DNA of 64,000 nucleotides from JAODBJ01 sp963782465. GTDB lineage: Bacteria; Actinomycetota; Acidimicrobiia; IMCC26256; PALSA-610. Positions 55,935 through 63,841 of the stretch are shown in pieces (positions within the stretch are counted from its first letter, which is position 1; the number at the start of each line of letters is the position of its first letter). Both the position numbers and the translations under genes were made by a program. The notes below the pieces were generated by a model that saw only the letters and a program-made list of their open reading frames with translations, had not been told where the DNA came from and did no database searches. Location: the NCBI GenBank assembly GCA_963782465.1, contig CAWAJR010000003.1:1116001-1180000 (forward strand), given 5' to 3'.

Positions 55935-56150
55935 TCAGGCCGCGGTGTCGGGCGACATCGGGGTGGGACGGCGCGGGACGAAGCGCAGCACGGTTGCCTC
56001 GCCGTCGTGGCCGCTGTGTGACGACCCGGGATCGGGGCGGCCCTGCTCTCGCCGCCCCGACGCCGGGTGCGCGGCGATCGAAGCTTCGAGAGCCTCGAGC
56101 ACGCGAGCGTGCGGCGACCTTGTCTTCCGCCACTCCCGTGTACCGCGCAT
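55935..56150 (-). CDS. Small basic hypothetical protein
   Basis: A possible 71-residue protein (start MRGTREWRKTRSPHARVLEA, then LEASIAAHPASGRREQGRPD, ending RPTPMSPDTAA). It is the only candidate gene in a 387-base stretch between the MBL gene and the HIT gene. A GGAG lies 10-13 bases before the ATG. The amphipathic N-terminal helix and the ATVLRFVPRRPTP end look like coding sequence, but the protein is short, low in hydrophobic core and unrecognised. It could be spurious. Confidence 0.4.
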   Translation of the reverse strand: MRGTREWRKTRSPHARVLEALEASIAAHPASGRREQGRPDPGSSHSGHDGEATVLRFVPRRPTPMSPDTAA

Positions 56151-56241
56151 CACACCCCTGTCTCCACCCGCTGGGTAACAATTCTTTCGGCATTCCGGCG
56201 GCCGACTTGAAGGGGCATTGCCCTCGGGCGTTCGCAGCAAC

Positions 56242-56733
56242 TCAGCCGAGCCGGGCGGCGATGCGCCGAGCGAGCGCCCGCTGGTCTTCGGGAGGGATGT
56301 CGAGGTAGCCGTTCTCGTGCATGAGCGCGGCGTACTGCTGCTCGGCGTAGGGCCGCCCGGGTGGCAGCGGAGCCAGATGCCAGTGGACGTGCGCGTTGCC
56401 CTGGTGGCTCCCGAGGCTGAGTACGTAGAGCCGTTCTGTCGGCACCGACGCCGACACGGCCCGCCCCACCCGATGGGCCCGCCGCTGGAGCTCGACGTAC
56501 TCCTCCTCGGAGAAGTCGTCGACCACACCGGTGCGGTGCTCGATCGGCGCCAGCAGCGTGTACCCCACGAGGGTCGGGAACGCGGCCAGGAACGCGATAC
56601 AGCAGTCGTCCCGGTACACCACCGGGTGGTCACCGAGATCGCCGGCGACGATCCGGCAGACAAAGCATTCACCCTGCCGCGTACGCCGCTCGTAGCTCGC
56701 GATATCGAAGGCCAATCGTGGGTACTCGCTCAT
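56242..56733 (-). CDS. HIT-family hydrolase
   Basis: A 163-residue histidine triad protein. The triad is GNAHVHWHLAPLP with His 115, 117 and 119; the N-terminal Cys pair in GECFVCRIVAGDLG is the zinc-binding start of many HIT proteins, and VGYTLLAPIEHRTGVVDDFS is the usual substrate-loop region. Members cleave nucleotide-phosphoramide or dinucleoside polyphosphate bonds. ATG 56733 (MSEYPRLAFD) is the only sensible start. It is divergent from the following hypothetical membrane protein. Confidence 0.93.
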   Translation of the reverse strand: MSEYPRLAFDIASYERRTRQGECFVCRIVAGDLGDHPVVYRDDCCIAFLAAFPTLVGYTLLAPIEHRTGVVDDFSEEEYVELQRRAHRVGRAVSASVPTERLYVLSLGSHQGNAHVHWHLAPLPPGRPYAEQQYAALMHENGYLDIPPEDQRALARRIAARLG

Positions 56734-56806
56734 GACAAAAGGGTGACACGTGTATTGCCCGACCCGCTCATGCGTGCTGAGCTACCGGGCAGCAAGGAGC
56801 ATGGCC

Positions 56807-57601
56807 GTGGGCACGACGCAACAAGACGGCGACCGGAGCGTGCACACCGCGTACTTCGACCGGGTACGCGGCCGGCTCTTCGACGTACCTTGGGCGAGTC
56901 GCCAGGAACTGCTCGGCGACCTGTCGGCCCGGCTCGAAGCGCTCCCTCCCGGCACCGCGCCGGAATCGGTGCTCGGCGACCCGCGCACCTACTCGAGGCT
57001 GATGCGGGAATCGGCCGGTTGCGCCCCCGACCCGATCGCTCCGTTCCCGTATTTCCGCGCGCTGCGGCGCCGCAACAAGGTGCTCGTGTTCGCGATCCCG
57101 ATCGTGATCGGCCTGCTGGCGGCCGCCGGCGTGTCGTGGCTGCACTACGAACCGCTCACGGCGAACGCCTACTTCGACTCGTCGACGAGCGGCGCGATCC
57201 CCGACCCGCTCGCGAACGACGTCACGTACTACCGCTACCAGCGCGGCGCGACGGTGGTGACCGGCATGATGCTCGAGAACTCCGGCCGCGCGACGGTGAC
57301 CGTCACCGGCGTCGAGATCGCCGACGGTGCGCTGTTCGGCCTCACCGAACTGCGTGCGACGCGCGACGAAAGCCTCGGCGGGCAGTGGGGCAAGGCGCCG
57401 CGCGTCGATCACCTCACACTGCATCCCGGGGAGCGGGCCGAGCTGTTCGTCGTCATGCGCATGCTGCCGTTCGCGATCTCGCCCGGAGGTTCGGCGTGGG
57501 GACCGCAGCCGTCGTTGCTCGTTCAGGTGCTGGGGGTCACCCACCGGGTCCGGCCTGCGGGCGAAGGGATCGGCGTCGCGGTCCCGGCCGCGCGCGCGTA
57601 A
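56807..57601 (+). CDS. Hypothetical single-pass membrane protein with HAAS-like N-terminus
   Basis: A 264-residue protein. Residues 10-50 (FDRVRGRLFDVPWASRQELL, then GDLSARLEALPPG) resemble the HAAS signal-transducer domain that senses or tethers regulators at the membrane. One membrane helix follows (VLVFAIPIVIGLLAAAGVSW, residues about 86-105), then an extracellular all-beta domain of 160 residues (VTGMMLENSGRATVTVTGVE, with a SLGGQWG-like turn). GTG 56807 is preferred over ATG 56801 because AAGGAG is seven bases upstream of the GTG but only one base upstream of the ATG. Function unknown. Confidence 0.75.
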   Translation: MGTTQQDGDRSVHTAYFDRVRGRLFDVPWASRQELLGDLSARLEALPPGTAPESVLGDPRTYSRLMRESAGCAPDPIAPFPYFRALRRRNKVLVFAIPIVIGLLAAAGVSWLHYEPLTANAYFDSSTSGAIPDPLANDVTYYRYQRGATVVTGMMLENSGRATVTVTGVEIADGALFGLTELRATRDESLGGQWGKAPRVDHLTLHPGERAELFVVMRMLPFAISPGGSAWGPQPSLLVQVLGVTHRVRPAGEGIGVAVPAARA

Positions 57602-57674
57602 CCCGTCGACCCCTCAACTCGCCTTGCCATCATGCACTTGACGGCACCCGCGCGGTTGGCCACCGTTGACCCTC

Positions 57675-58151
57675 ATGGCCCCCTGGAAACAGTTGCACGA
57701 CCTGCGCCCCGATCTCGCCGACCCCGGTCGTGCGCTGCTCTACCAGCACGGCGTCGGGCTCGCGTTCCTGGCGACGACCAGTGCCGACGGGCAGCCGCGC
57801 CTGCACCCGATGTGCCCGCTGCTCACCGACACCGGAATGTTCGCGTTCATCATCCCGTCGCCGAAGCAACATGATCTCCGGCGCGACGGTCGCTACGCGA
57901 TGCACTCGTTCCCGGCCGAAGACAACGAGGACGCGTTCTACCTGAGCGGGCGGGCGCGCCTCGTCGCCGAACCGGCGTCGCGCGAAACGCTGGCGAACCA
58001 GTTCGTACGTGAGCGGTGGCGCTTCCCGGTGCAGCCGCCCGCGGCCGAGGACGCACTCTTCGAGTTCGCCATCGAGACGTGCATGCTCACCCGCACCACC
58101 GGCCACGGCGACCCGGCGCCCCAACACACCGTTTGGCACGCGCCCGCGTAG
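57675..58151 (+). CDS. Pyridoxamine 5'-phosphate oxidase-like flavoprotein
   Basis: A 158-residue split-barrel protein of the PNPOx-like family. The opening GVGLAFLATTSADGQPRLHP and LSGRARLVAEPASRETLANQ are typical; the FMN-contact segment GQPRLHPMCPLL is intact. Many small actinobacterial homologues bind F420 or FMN and reduce small ketones or heme-derived compounds. Start ATG 57675 rather than TTG 57666 was chosen; neither has a good Shine-Dalgarno. It converges with the P450 gene, 21 bases away. Confidence 0.85.
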   Translation: MAPWKQLHDLRPDLADPGRALLYQHGVGLAFLATTSADGQPRLHPMCPLLTDTGMFAFIIPSPKQHDLRRDGRYAMHSFPAEDNEDAFYLSGRARLVAEPASRETLANQFVRERWRFPVQPPAAEDALFEFAIETCMLTRTTGHGDPAPQHTVWHAPA

Positions 58152-58172
58152 CGCCCCCGTCGCGCCCGCCGG

Positions 58173-59351
58173 TTACCTCGGGTCGAACAGCACGCCGAGC
58201 GAGCGCGGGCCGCGGAACGCGTAGCCCTCGATCACCGGCGCTTCGGCATCGGGGTCGAGGCGCAGGTTCGGGAGCCGCGTCAGGATCACTTCGAGCCCGA
58301 CCCGCAGTTCGAGGCGCGCGAGGTGCATGCCGAGACATTGGTGCTGGCCGGTCCCGAACGCGAGATGGTGTTGCACCGGCCGGCCGAGCTTCCATTGGTC
58401 GGCGTCGTCCCAGCGGGTCTCGTCGCGGTCGGCCGAACCGGTGAGCACATGGATCGGCGAACCGGCCGGGATCGGGCACCCGCCGACTTCGGTGTCGTGG
58501 CCCGCGACGCGCGACACCATCGTCACCGACGTCTCCCACCGCAAGGTCTCCTCGATGACCTCGGGGAGCAGATCCGGGTTCGCGACGACCTGCGCGAGGG
58601 CGTCGGGGTGGGTGAGGAGGGCGGTGAGGCAATTCCCCATGACCCGGAACGTCGTCTCGGCGCCGGCCGGGAGGAGCAGGCGGAGGAAGCCGTAGATCTT
58701 GCCGTCGGTGAGCTGCTCACCGTCGATCTCGGCGTGCACGAGGTCGGAGATCAGGTCGCCGCACGGGTTGACGCGGCGGTCTTCGACGATCGGCCGCAGA
58801 TAATCGACCATCGCCTGCGACGCCTTCATGCCCCGCTCCGGCGCGAGCGGGCCGGTGTTCACCTGCTCCGCCCACGCGGCGAACTGGCGCGCGTCTTCGA
58901 GGGGCACGCCCACGATCCCGCAGATCACCTCGACCGGGTAACGCGACGTGACGCTCGCGACGAGGTCGGCGTGCCCGAGCGGCGCGATCTCGTCGATGAG
59001 ACGGTCGATCGCGGGCCGGACGAGCGTCTCGTCCCATTTTTCGAGCTGCGAGGCCCGGAACGCCTTGGCGACGAGGTTGCGGTACTTGCGGTGCTCCTGG
59101 CCGTCCATGGCGAGGATGAGCTCGCCCATGAACTGGCCGATGTGCTCGTTGTTGATGCGCGACGAGAACGTCTCGCCGTCGCGCAGCACCGCTTCCGCCT
59201 CCTTGTAGGCGGTGATCTGGTAGCTGTCGCGAGGGTCGAAGTTCGAGCCGTCGAGGTGGCGCACCGGGCATCCCGACGCCCGCGCGGCCGCCCATTCGTC
59301 GTAGGGCTGCGCCTGCAGCCAGTCGATACCGGGTCCCGCGTCAGCCGCCAT
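58173..59351 (-). CDS. Cytochrome P450
   Basis: A 392-residue bacterial class I P450. I-helix LLPAGAETTFRVMGN, ExxR motif VIEETLRWETSV, and heme loop HLAFGTGQHQCLGMHLARLE with the axial Cys are all intact. The I-helix has AGAETT, where the usual acid-alcohol pair is Glu-Thr. Length and features suggest a steroid- or fatty-acid-type hydroxylase such as CYP125/CYP142-like, but sub-family was not tested. ATG 59351 is preferred because TACCGT ends seven bases upstream (minus strand), like other leaderless genes here; a longer start at 59375 is possible. No ferredoxin gene is adjacent. Confidence 0.95.
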   Translation of the reverse strand: MAADAGPGIDWLQAQPYDEWAAARASGCPVRHLDGSNFDPRDSYQITAYKEAEAVLRDGETFSSRINNEHIGQFMGELILAMDGQEHRKYRNLVAKAFRASQLEKWDETLVRPAIDRLIDEIAPLGHADLVASVTSRYPVEVICGIVGVPLEDARQFAAWAEQVNTGPLAPERGMKASQAMVDYLRPIVEDRRVNPCGDLISDLVHAEIDGEQLTDGKIYGFLRLLLPAGAETTFRVMGNCLTALLTHPDALAQVVANPDLLPEVIEETLRWETSVTMVSRVAGHDTEVGGCPIPAGSPIHVLTGSADRDETRWDDADQWKLGRPVQHHLAFGTGQHQCLGMHLARLELRVGLEVILTRLPNLRLDPDAEAPVIEGYAFRGPRSLGVLFDPR

Positions 59352-59358
59352 AACTGAC

Positions 59359-59364
59359 ACGGTA
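59359..59364 (-). promoter_or_regulatory. -10 box (TACCGT, minus strand) of P450 gene
   Basis: Reading the minus strand, TACCGT is followed by seven bases and then ATG 59351. No Shine-Dalgarno sequence. It is part of the set of seven TAnnnT boxes at 6-8 base distance from start codons. Confidence 0.5.
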
Positions 59365-59419
59365 GTCAGGTACACGACATAGGGGTCAAGGAGCCCTTCG
59401 CGACCGCCGATGACGGAGC

Positions 59420-59578
59420 GTGGGCAAAGCCACGAAGAGTGACAAGGGCGAGAAGCCCGACAAGAAGGCGAAGAAGAAGGGACCGAAGTACGCCCGTCCC
59501 GCGACCGTGCTGCGCCCGGTCATCTTCGGGTTCGTGCTGCTCGCGGCCGTCAGCGCCATCCTCCCCAAAGTGCTGTAG
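59420..59578 (+). CDS. Small lysine-rich single-helix membrane protein
   Basis: A 52-residue protein. The N-terminal half is very basic (GKATKSDKGEKPDKKAKKKG) and the C-terminal half is one hydrophobic helix (RPVIFGFVLLAAVSAILPKV), predicting a small inner-membrane protein with a cytoplasmic positive tail. GTG 59420 is the only start. It lies between the P450 gene (divergent) and the palindrome before the acyl-CoA dehydrogenase gene. No family recognised; confidence is moderate because of the coherent topology and clean stop. Confidence 0.6.
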   Translation: MGKATKSDKGEKPDKKAKKKGPKYARPATVLRPVIFGFVLLAAVSAILPKVL

Positions 59579-59585
59579 CCCGACA

Positions 59586-59624
59586 TGCGTCGATAGCTAT
59601 CGCAGAGCGATAGCTATCGACGCA
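59586..59624. repeat. 39-bp palindrome with TGCGTCGATAGCTATCGC arms (copy 2)
   Basis: Perfect 18-base arms (59586-59603 and 59607-59624) with AGA between. Same sequence as the copy at 28574-28612 apart from the three-base centre. It ends seven bases before the -10 box (TAGGCT, 59631-59636) of the acyl-CoA dehydrogenase gene, so it covers the -35 region. Confidence 0.9.
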
Positions 59625-59630
59625 CGTCGG

Positions 59631-59636
59631 TAGGCT
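59631..59636 (+). promoter_or_regulatory. -10 box (TAGGCT) of acyl-CoA dehydrogenase gene
   Basis: TAGGCT ends eight bases before ATG 59645 with no Shine-Dalgarno sequence. The palindrome at 59586-59624 lies immediately upstream, where a -35 element and operator would be expected. Confidence 0.5.
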
Positions 59637-59644
59637 CGATCTCC

Positions 59645-60868
59645 ATGTCTGGAGCGCATTCGCTCGGCGCGACACCGTTCGCCGACACCGACGACCAAGC
59701 CGCGTTGCGCGGCCTCGCCCGCGACGTCGCCGAGCGCGACCTCGCGCCGATGGCCCGCCACTGGGACGAGACCGAGGAGTTCCCCCAAGGGTCGTGGGAC
59801 GCGATGCGCAAGGCCGAATTGTTCGGCATCACGATCAGTGAGCCCTACGGCGGCATGGGCCTCGGCGACATCGAAGCGGCCATCGTGCTCGAGGAACTCG
59901 CTCGGGTCGACGTATCGAGCGCCATCCTGGCGCAGCTGATCTTCAACGGGCCGCCACGCGCGATCCAGCACCTCGGCACCGACGCCATGAAGGAACGCTG
60001 GCTCCCGATGGCGGCGAGTGGCGAGGCGCTCTTCTGCATCGGTATCAGCGAGAGCGAAGCGGGCTCGGCCGTCGGCCACATGCGCGCCCGGCTCACCGAA
60101 GACGGCGACGGGTTCCGTCTCAACGCGTACAAGAACTACGTCACCGGCGGCCACAAGTCGCGAGCGTGCCTCGTGTGGTGCCGCTTCCCGGGCAGCAAGG
60201 GCACGAGGGGCATCGGCGCCGTCGTCGTCGACCTGGAACGCGACGGCGTGACCGTGGCGGGCACCCACGTGAAGATGGGCCTGCGGGGCACGAGCGAGGC
60301 CGAGCTCGCGTTCGACGACGTTCGCATCGACCGCGAAGACGTGCTGCTGTGGGGCGATCCCGAGAACAACGACGCGTTCAAGACGCTGATCTCGCACATC
60401 AACCACGAGCGGTGCGGCAACGCCGCGATGTGCGTCGGCGCCGCGCAGGGCGCGCTCGAGTACGCGGTGCAGTACATGAACGAACGCAAGATCGGCGACC
60501 GGGCACTCGCCGAGCTGCAGGGCCTGCAGTGGAAGATCGCCGACATGACCGTGCAACTCGAAGGCGCGCGGGTGTTGTTGCAGCGAGCGCTGCACATGGC
60601 CGGCCCACACGGCACGCCCCCGCCGCTCGAAACCGCGCTCGCGAAGACGGCGGCCAACCTCGCGGCGAAGTTCGTGTGCGACGAAGCCATCCAGCTGCTC
60701 GGCGGCTACGGCTTCAGCCGCGAGTACCCCGTCGAGCGTGCGTACCGCGACATCCGTGGCCTCTGCATCGGCGCCGGCACCGTCGAGGTGCAACGCAACC
60801 TCATCGGGTCCTCGGTGTTGCGCGGGCAGGCGCCGGCCAGCAACGGCTGGAAGCAATACCGCGGCTGA
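59645..60868 (+). CDS. Acyl-CoA dehydrogenase, helix-G type catalytic glutamate
   Basis: A 407-residue acyl-CoA dehydrogenase. FAD and substrate motifs FCIGISESEAGSAVGHMRAR, AYKNYVTGG and QLLGGYGFSREYPVERAYRD are present. At the common catalytic position the sequence is CIGAGTVEVQRN, with Ala where medium-chain enzymes have Glu. A Glu at 255 in SHINHERCGNAAM aligns with Glu 254 of isovaleryl-CoA dehydrogenase, so it likely uses that base and may prefer branched acyl-CoA. It begins at a leaderless-type ATG behind the palindrome and is followed one base later by an acyl-CoA synthetase gene, which would supply its substrate. Confidence 0.95.
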   Translation: MSGAHSLGATPFADTDDQAALRGLARDVAERDLAPMARHWDETEEFPQGSWDAMRKAELFGITISEPYGGMGLGDIEAAIVLEELARVDVSSAILAQLIFNGPPRAIQHLGTDAMKERWLPMAASGEALFCIGISESEAGSAVGHMRARLTEDGDGFRLNAYKNYVTGGHKSRACLVWCRFPGSKGTRGIGAVVVDLERDGVTVAGTHVKMGLRGTSEAELAFDDVRIDREDVLLWGDPENNDAFKTLISHINHERCGNAAMCVGAAQGALEYAVQYMNERKIGDRALAELQGLQWKIADMTVQLEGARVLLQRALHMAGPHGTPPPLETALAKTAANLAAKFVCDEAIQLLGGYGFSREYPVERAYRDIRGLCIGAGTVEVQRNLIGSSVLRGQAPASNGWKQYRG

Positions 60869-60869
60869 C

Positions 60870-62400
60870 GTGCTGCGCCCGACCTACACGCACCCGCGGG
60901 CGCCCGAGTACGAACAACCGGGCGGCGCGTGGGACATCCCCTCGCTCGACGCGCTGCTGACGCACGCCGTGATCGACCGCGACCAGTCGGCCCGGCTGGT
61001 CGTCGACGGCGACGTCGTGCTGCGTGCGGAAGACCTGTGCGCCGGGGTCGCGAAGCTCGCCGGCGGCCTGCAACGCCTGGGCGTGCAGGCCGGCGACGTC
61101 GTGACCTGGCAGTTGCCGAACTGCGCCGACGCCGTGTTGCTGTACCGATCCTGCTGGAAGCTCGGCGCGATCGCCGCGCCGGTCCACCATCAGGCGAGCG
61201 CGCTCGACGCGGCCGCGATGTTGACGGAACTCCAGCCCCGTGCGGTGTTCGGCCTTGCCGGTTCGTCGCTCCTCGACTGGCTCGGCGCGGTCGAGGTCGG
61301 TAGTGGCGCGTGGGACGTCTTGTTCGACACCACGACCGACGACACCTCGTGGGAGCAGGCGGTGTGGCGCGACGGCACCGCGCTGGCCGCGGTGCTGCAC
61401 ACCGCGGGTTCGAGCGGCGCCCCGAAGGCGGTCCTGCACAGCCAGCGCACGCTCGCGTACAAGGCCGCGCAGATGGCGGCCGTGCACGGGCTCGGCCCCG
61501 GCGACTGCGTGCTGATGCCGGCGCCGCTCGCGCACGTGTCGGGGCTGCTCAACGGCATCACCCTGCCGGGCGCGGTGCCGTTCCGCAGTGTGCTCATGCG
61601 CCGCTGGGACCCTGAACTCGCGCTCGATCTCATCGAGGCCGAGCAGGTCACGTTCATGATCGGGCCGCCGACGTTCTTCGTGTCGCTGATGCACGCGCCC
61701 GGGTTCTCGACCGACCGCGTCGCGAGCCTGCGATTGGTCTCGAGCGGCGGCGCCGGCGTGACCGAAGCCTTCGTCGCCGACGCGTCGCAGCGCCTCGGCT
61801 GCGTCGTGAAGCGCACCTACGGATCGACCGAGGCACCGACCATCGCGACGAGCCGGCCCGGCGACGATCCCGACGCGGCCCGACGGTTCGACGGCCGGGC
61901 GATCGGTGCCGTCGAGCTCCGCATCGACACCAACGGAGAACTCCTCGTGCGGGGCCCGGAAGTGTGCTGCGGCTACATCGACGCCGCGCAAACCGCCGGC
62001 GCGTTCACCGCCGAGGGCTGGTTCCGCACCGGCGACCTCGGCGCGCTGGCCGACGGGTGGCTCACCATCGTCGGCCGGATCAAGGACGTGATCATCCGCG
62101 GCGGCGAGAACATCTCCGCGGCCGAGGTCGAGAACGTGCTCGAGTCGCACCCCGACGTCCGCCAGGCGGTCGTCGTCGGCTACCCCGATGAACTGATGGG
62201 TGAACGGGTCGGGGCGTTCGTCGTCGCGCCGGCGACGTTCGACCTCGACGCCGCCCGCGAGTGGTGCGGCGAACGCGGCCTGGCCCGTTACAAGTCGCCG
62301 GAGCGCGTGTTCACCGTCGACGTATTGCCGTTGCTCGCCACCGGCAAACCCGACCGTGGCGCGCTCGAGGGAACGCGCGCTCACGCTCTCCACGGGCTGA
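60870..62400 (+). CDS. Acyl-CoA synthetase, AMP-binding family (C-terminal frameshift)
   Basis: An AMP-dependent acyl-CoA ligase of about 509 residues. AMP-binding motif AVLHTAGSSGAPKAVLH, A5 region KRTYGSTEAPTIATS, TGD motif EGWFRTGDLG and hinge GRIKDVIIRGGENISAAEVE. The catalytic Lys is in LLATGKPDRGALE. As read, the frame runs on to 62588 through the antisense of the next gene; removing one G of the run at 62369-62371 gives GALEERALTLSTG and a stop at 62398-62400, a more natural end. GTG 60870 follows the acyl-CoA dehydrogenase stop by one base. Both genes should form an operon. Confidence 0.9.
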
Positions 62401-63106
62401 CGTCGACTCCCATCATCTCGAAACCCTTGATGATGGCCTTCGGGTTGAGCGTGCCCGGTGCCCAGTGGAAGTTCCACATGCGCTCCGTTGCGACGTTCTT
62501 GACGAACATCTTCGCCTGGTCGAGGGTCACGAGCACGCCTCGCCGCCCCGTGTCGCGTTCGTACCGGGCCGCGTGCTCGGCGTCGTGAACGAAGTTCATC
62601 GAGTCGCACATGGTGCGCATGTCGACGTTGTTCCAGTCCCACGGGGTGAGCGAGATGTGCAGCACCGTGCTCGGTGGCGTGATCGACTGCACCTCGAAGT
62701 TGCGCGATACGAGGGTGACCGGATCGAGGCAGCACGCGCAGTGCCCTTCGATGCGCACCGTCTTGTCCTTGAACGGCGGCATGTTCGAGAACGCCACCGC
62801 TTCACTCGCGCAGCCGGCAAAGCTGTGGAACTTGTCGTCGACGTAGGCGCGAACCTGGCTCGGGAAGCTCGAGAACGGCGGTGCCTTGACCAGGTTGCAG
62901 TTCTGCGAGTCTTCGTCTACCACGACGACGATCCCGAGCTGTAACTGCTTGTAGGCCTGGATGATCTGGTGCCGGTCGAGATCGAGCTCCTCGTGCACCT
63001 CGCGCAGCGTCGGGCCGCGACCGTTCTCACACCAGAATTCGAACACGAACGCGCGGACACGCAGTGCGTCCTCGGAGAACTCGAAGCTGGGAACGTTCTG
63101 CGGCAT
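62381..63106 (-). CDS. MerB-like organomercurial lyase family protein
   Basis: A 241-residue protein aligned by eye with MerB. An N-terminal winged-helix region (RVRAFVFEFWCENGRGPTLR) is followed by the catalytic region. MerB's catalytic Cys 96-Asp 99 pair (CALD) corresponds to Cys 99-Glu 102 (GCASEA), and MerB Cys 159 to Cys 167 (TMCDSMNFV); the intervening GHCACCLDPVTL aligns with SHCAATGAPVSL. So both catalytic cysteines are kept, with Glu for Asp. Homologues without mer operons are common, and no MerA, MerR or MerT is near, so mercury as the substrate is not shown. It converges with the acyl-CoA synthetase gene. Confidence 0.78.
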   Translation of the reverse strand: MPQNVPSFEFSEDALRVRAFVFEFWCENGRGPTLREVHEELDLDRHQIIQAYKQLQLGIVVVVDEDSQNCNLVKAPPFSSFPSQVRAYVDDKFHSFAGCASEAVAFSNMPPFKDKTVRIEGHCACCLDPVTLVSRNFEVQSITPPSTVLHISLTPWDWNNVDMRTMCDSMNFVHDAEHAARYERDTGRRGVLVTLDQAKMFVKNVATERMWNFHWAPGTLNPKAIIKGFEMMGVDVSPWRA

Positions 63107-63151
63107 CTGATCTCCTCGGCGCGACGGTTGGCCTGTGCGCCGGGAGACTAT

Positions 63152-63841
63152 TCACGACGACGAAGGTCGCGCGAGTTGGGGGGCCAATCCCGTGTCGAGC
63201 ACCACCCGGTCGCGATCGTCGGTCACCCACACCCGGCGCGTCGAACTGAGCGGCAGCGCCGAGTTCATGTCGACCGAGACTTCACCGTTGCTCGCCTGGA
63301 AGGTTCCCGCCGCGACCCGCTTGCCGTCGTCGCCGGTGAGCCAGAGCCAGTACCACTCGTTGTCGTTGCTGAGACCGGTCACGTGGAGGGCGACTTCGGT
63401 GCCGTACTCGCGTTTGTGCAATACCGCCCTCGCCTCGACACCCTGCGGCGCGACCGTGAACGCGACCGGTTGGCCCGGATGCGATTCGTGCAACGACGTC
63501 CCGAGCGCGAACAGACCGAGCGCGGCCGCGACGGCGGCGACCGCCGTGATCCCGACCACCACGAAGTGCCGGCGATGACGCTTGCGTTCCGACGCCCGCG
63601 CCCACGCGAGACGCCCGAGAATCCGGTCGCCGAGGACCGCGGGCGGATCGGTCGGCGCCGCGAGGTGCGAGGTGTCGGCCGATGGCAACGCCCGGGCGAC
63701 GGAACTCAGGTCGGCGAGTTCGGCCCGGCAGGCGGGGCAGCCGTCGAGATGGGCCTGCATCGCGACCCGCTCACTCGCGCCCAGGCGGTCGATCGCGAAG
63801 GCCGCGAGCTCGCCGCGCCACTCCCGGCACGACTCAGTCAT
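63152..63841 (-). CDS. Anti-sigma factor (zinc-finger, RskA-type)
   Basis: A 229-residue membrane anti-sigma factor. The cytoplasmic zinc-binding helix has HLDGCPACRAEL (His 31, Cys 35, Cys 38), one transmembrane helix lies at about residues 92-116 (HFVVVGITAVAAVAAALGLF), and the extracytoplasmic anti-sigma-K-like domain (ALHVTGLSNDNEWYWLWLTG) follows. It should bind and inactivate the ECF sigma factor encoded just upstream, whose stop it overlaps by eight bases. Release would require a regulated protease such as RseP. Confidence 0.92.
   Translation of the reverse strand: MTESCREWRGELAAFAIDRLGASERVAMQAHLDGCPACRAELADLSSVARALPSADTSHLAAPTDPPAVLGDRILGRLAWARASERKRHRRHFVVVGITAVAAVAAALGLFALGTSLHESHPGQPVAFTVAPQGVEARAVLHKREYGTEVALHVTGLSNDNEWYWLWLTGDDGKRVAAGTFQASNGEVSVDMNSALPLSSTRRVWVTDDRDRVVLDTGLAPQLARPSSS

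Noticed and set aside
604..62400. Frameshifted genes as true pseudogenes
   Set aside because: Motifs on both sides of each shift are intact, the shifts are single-base and mostly in G/C runs, and operon overlaps are kept, so indel errors are more likely.
60801..62735. 644-residue minus-strand frame opposite the acyl-CoA synthetase
   Set aside because: Antisense to a gene with clear ANL motifs; no family pattern in it.
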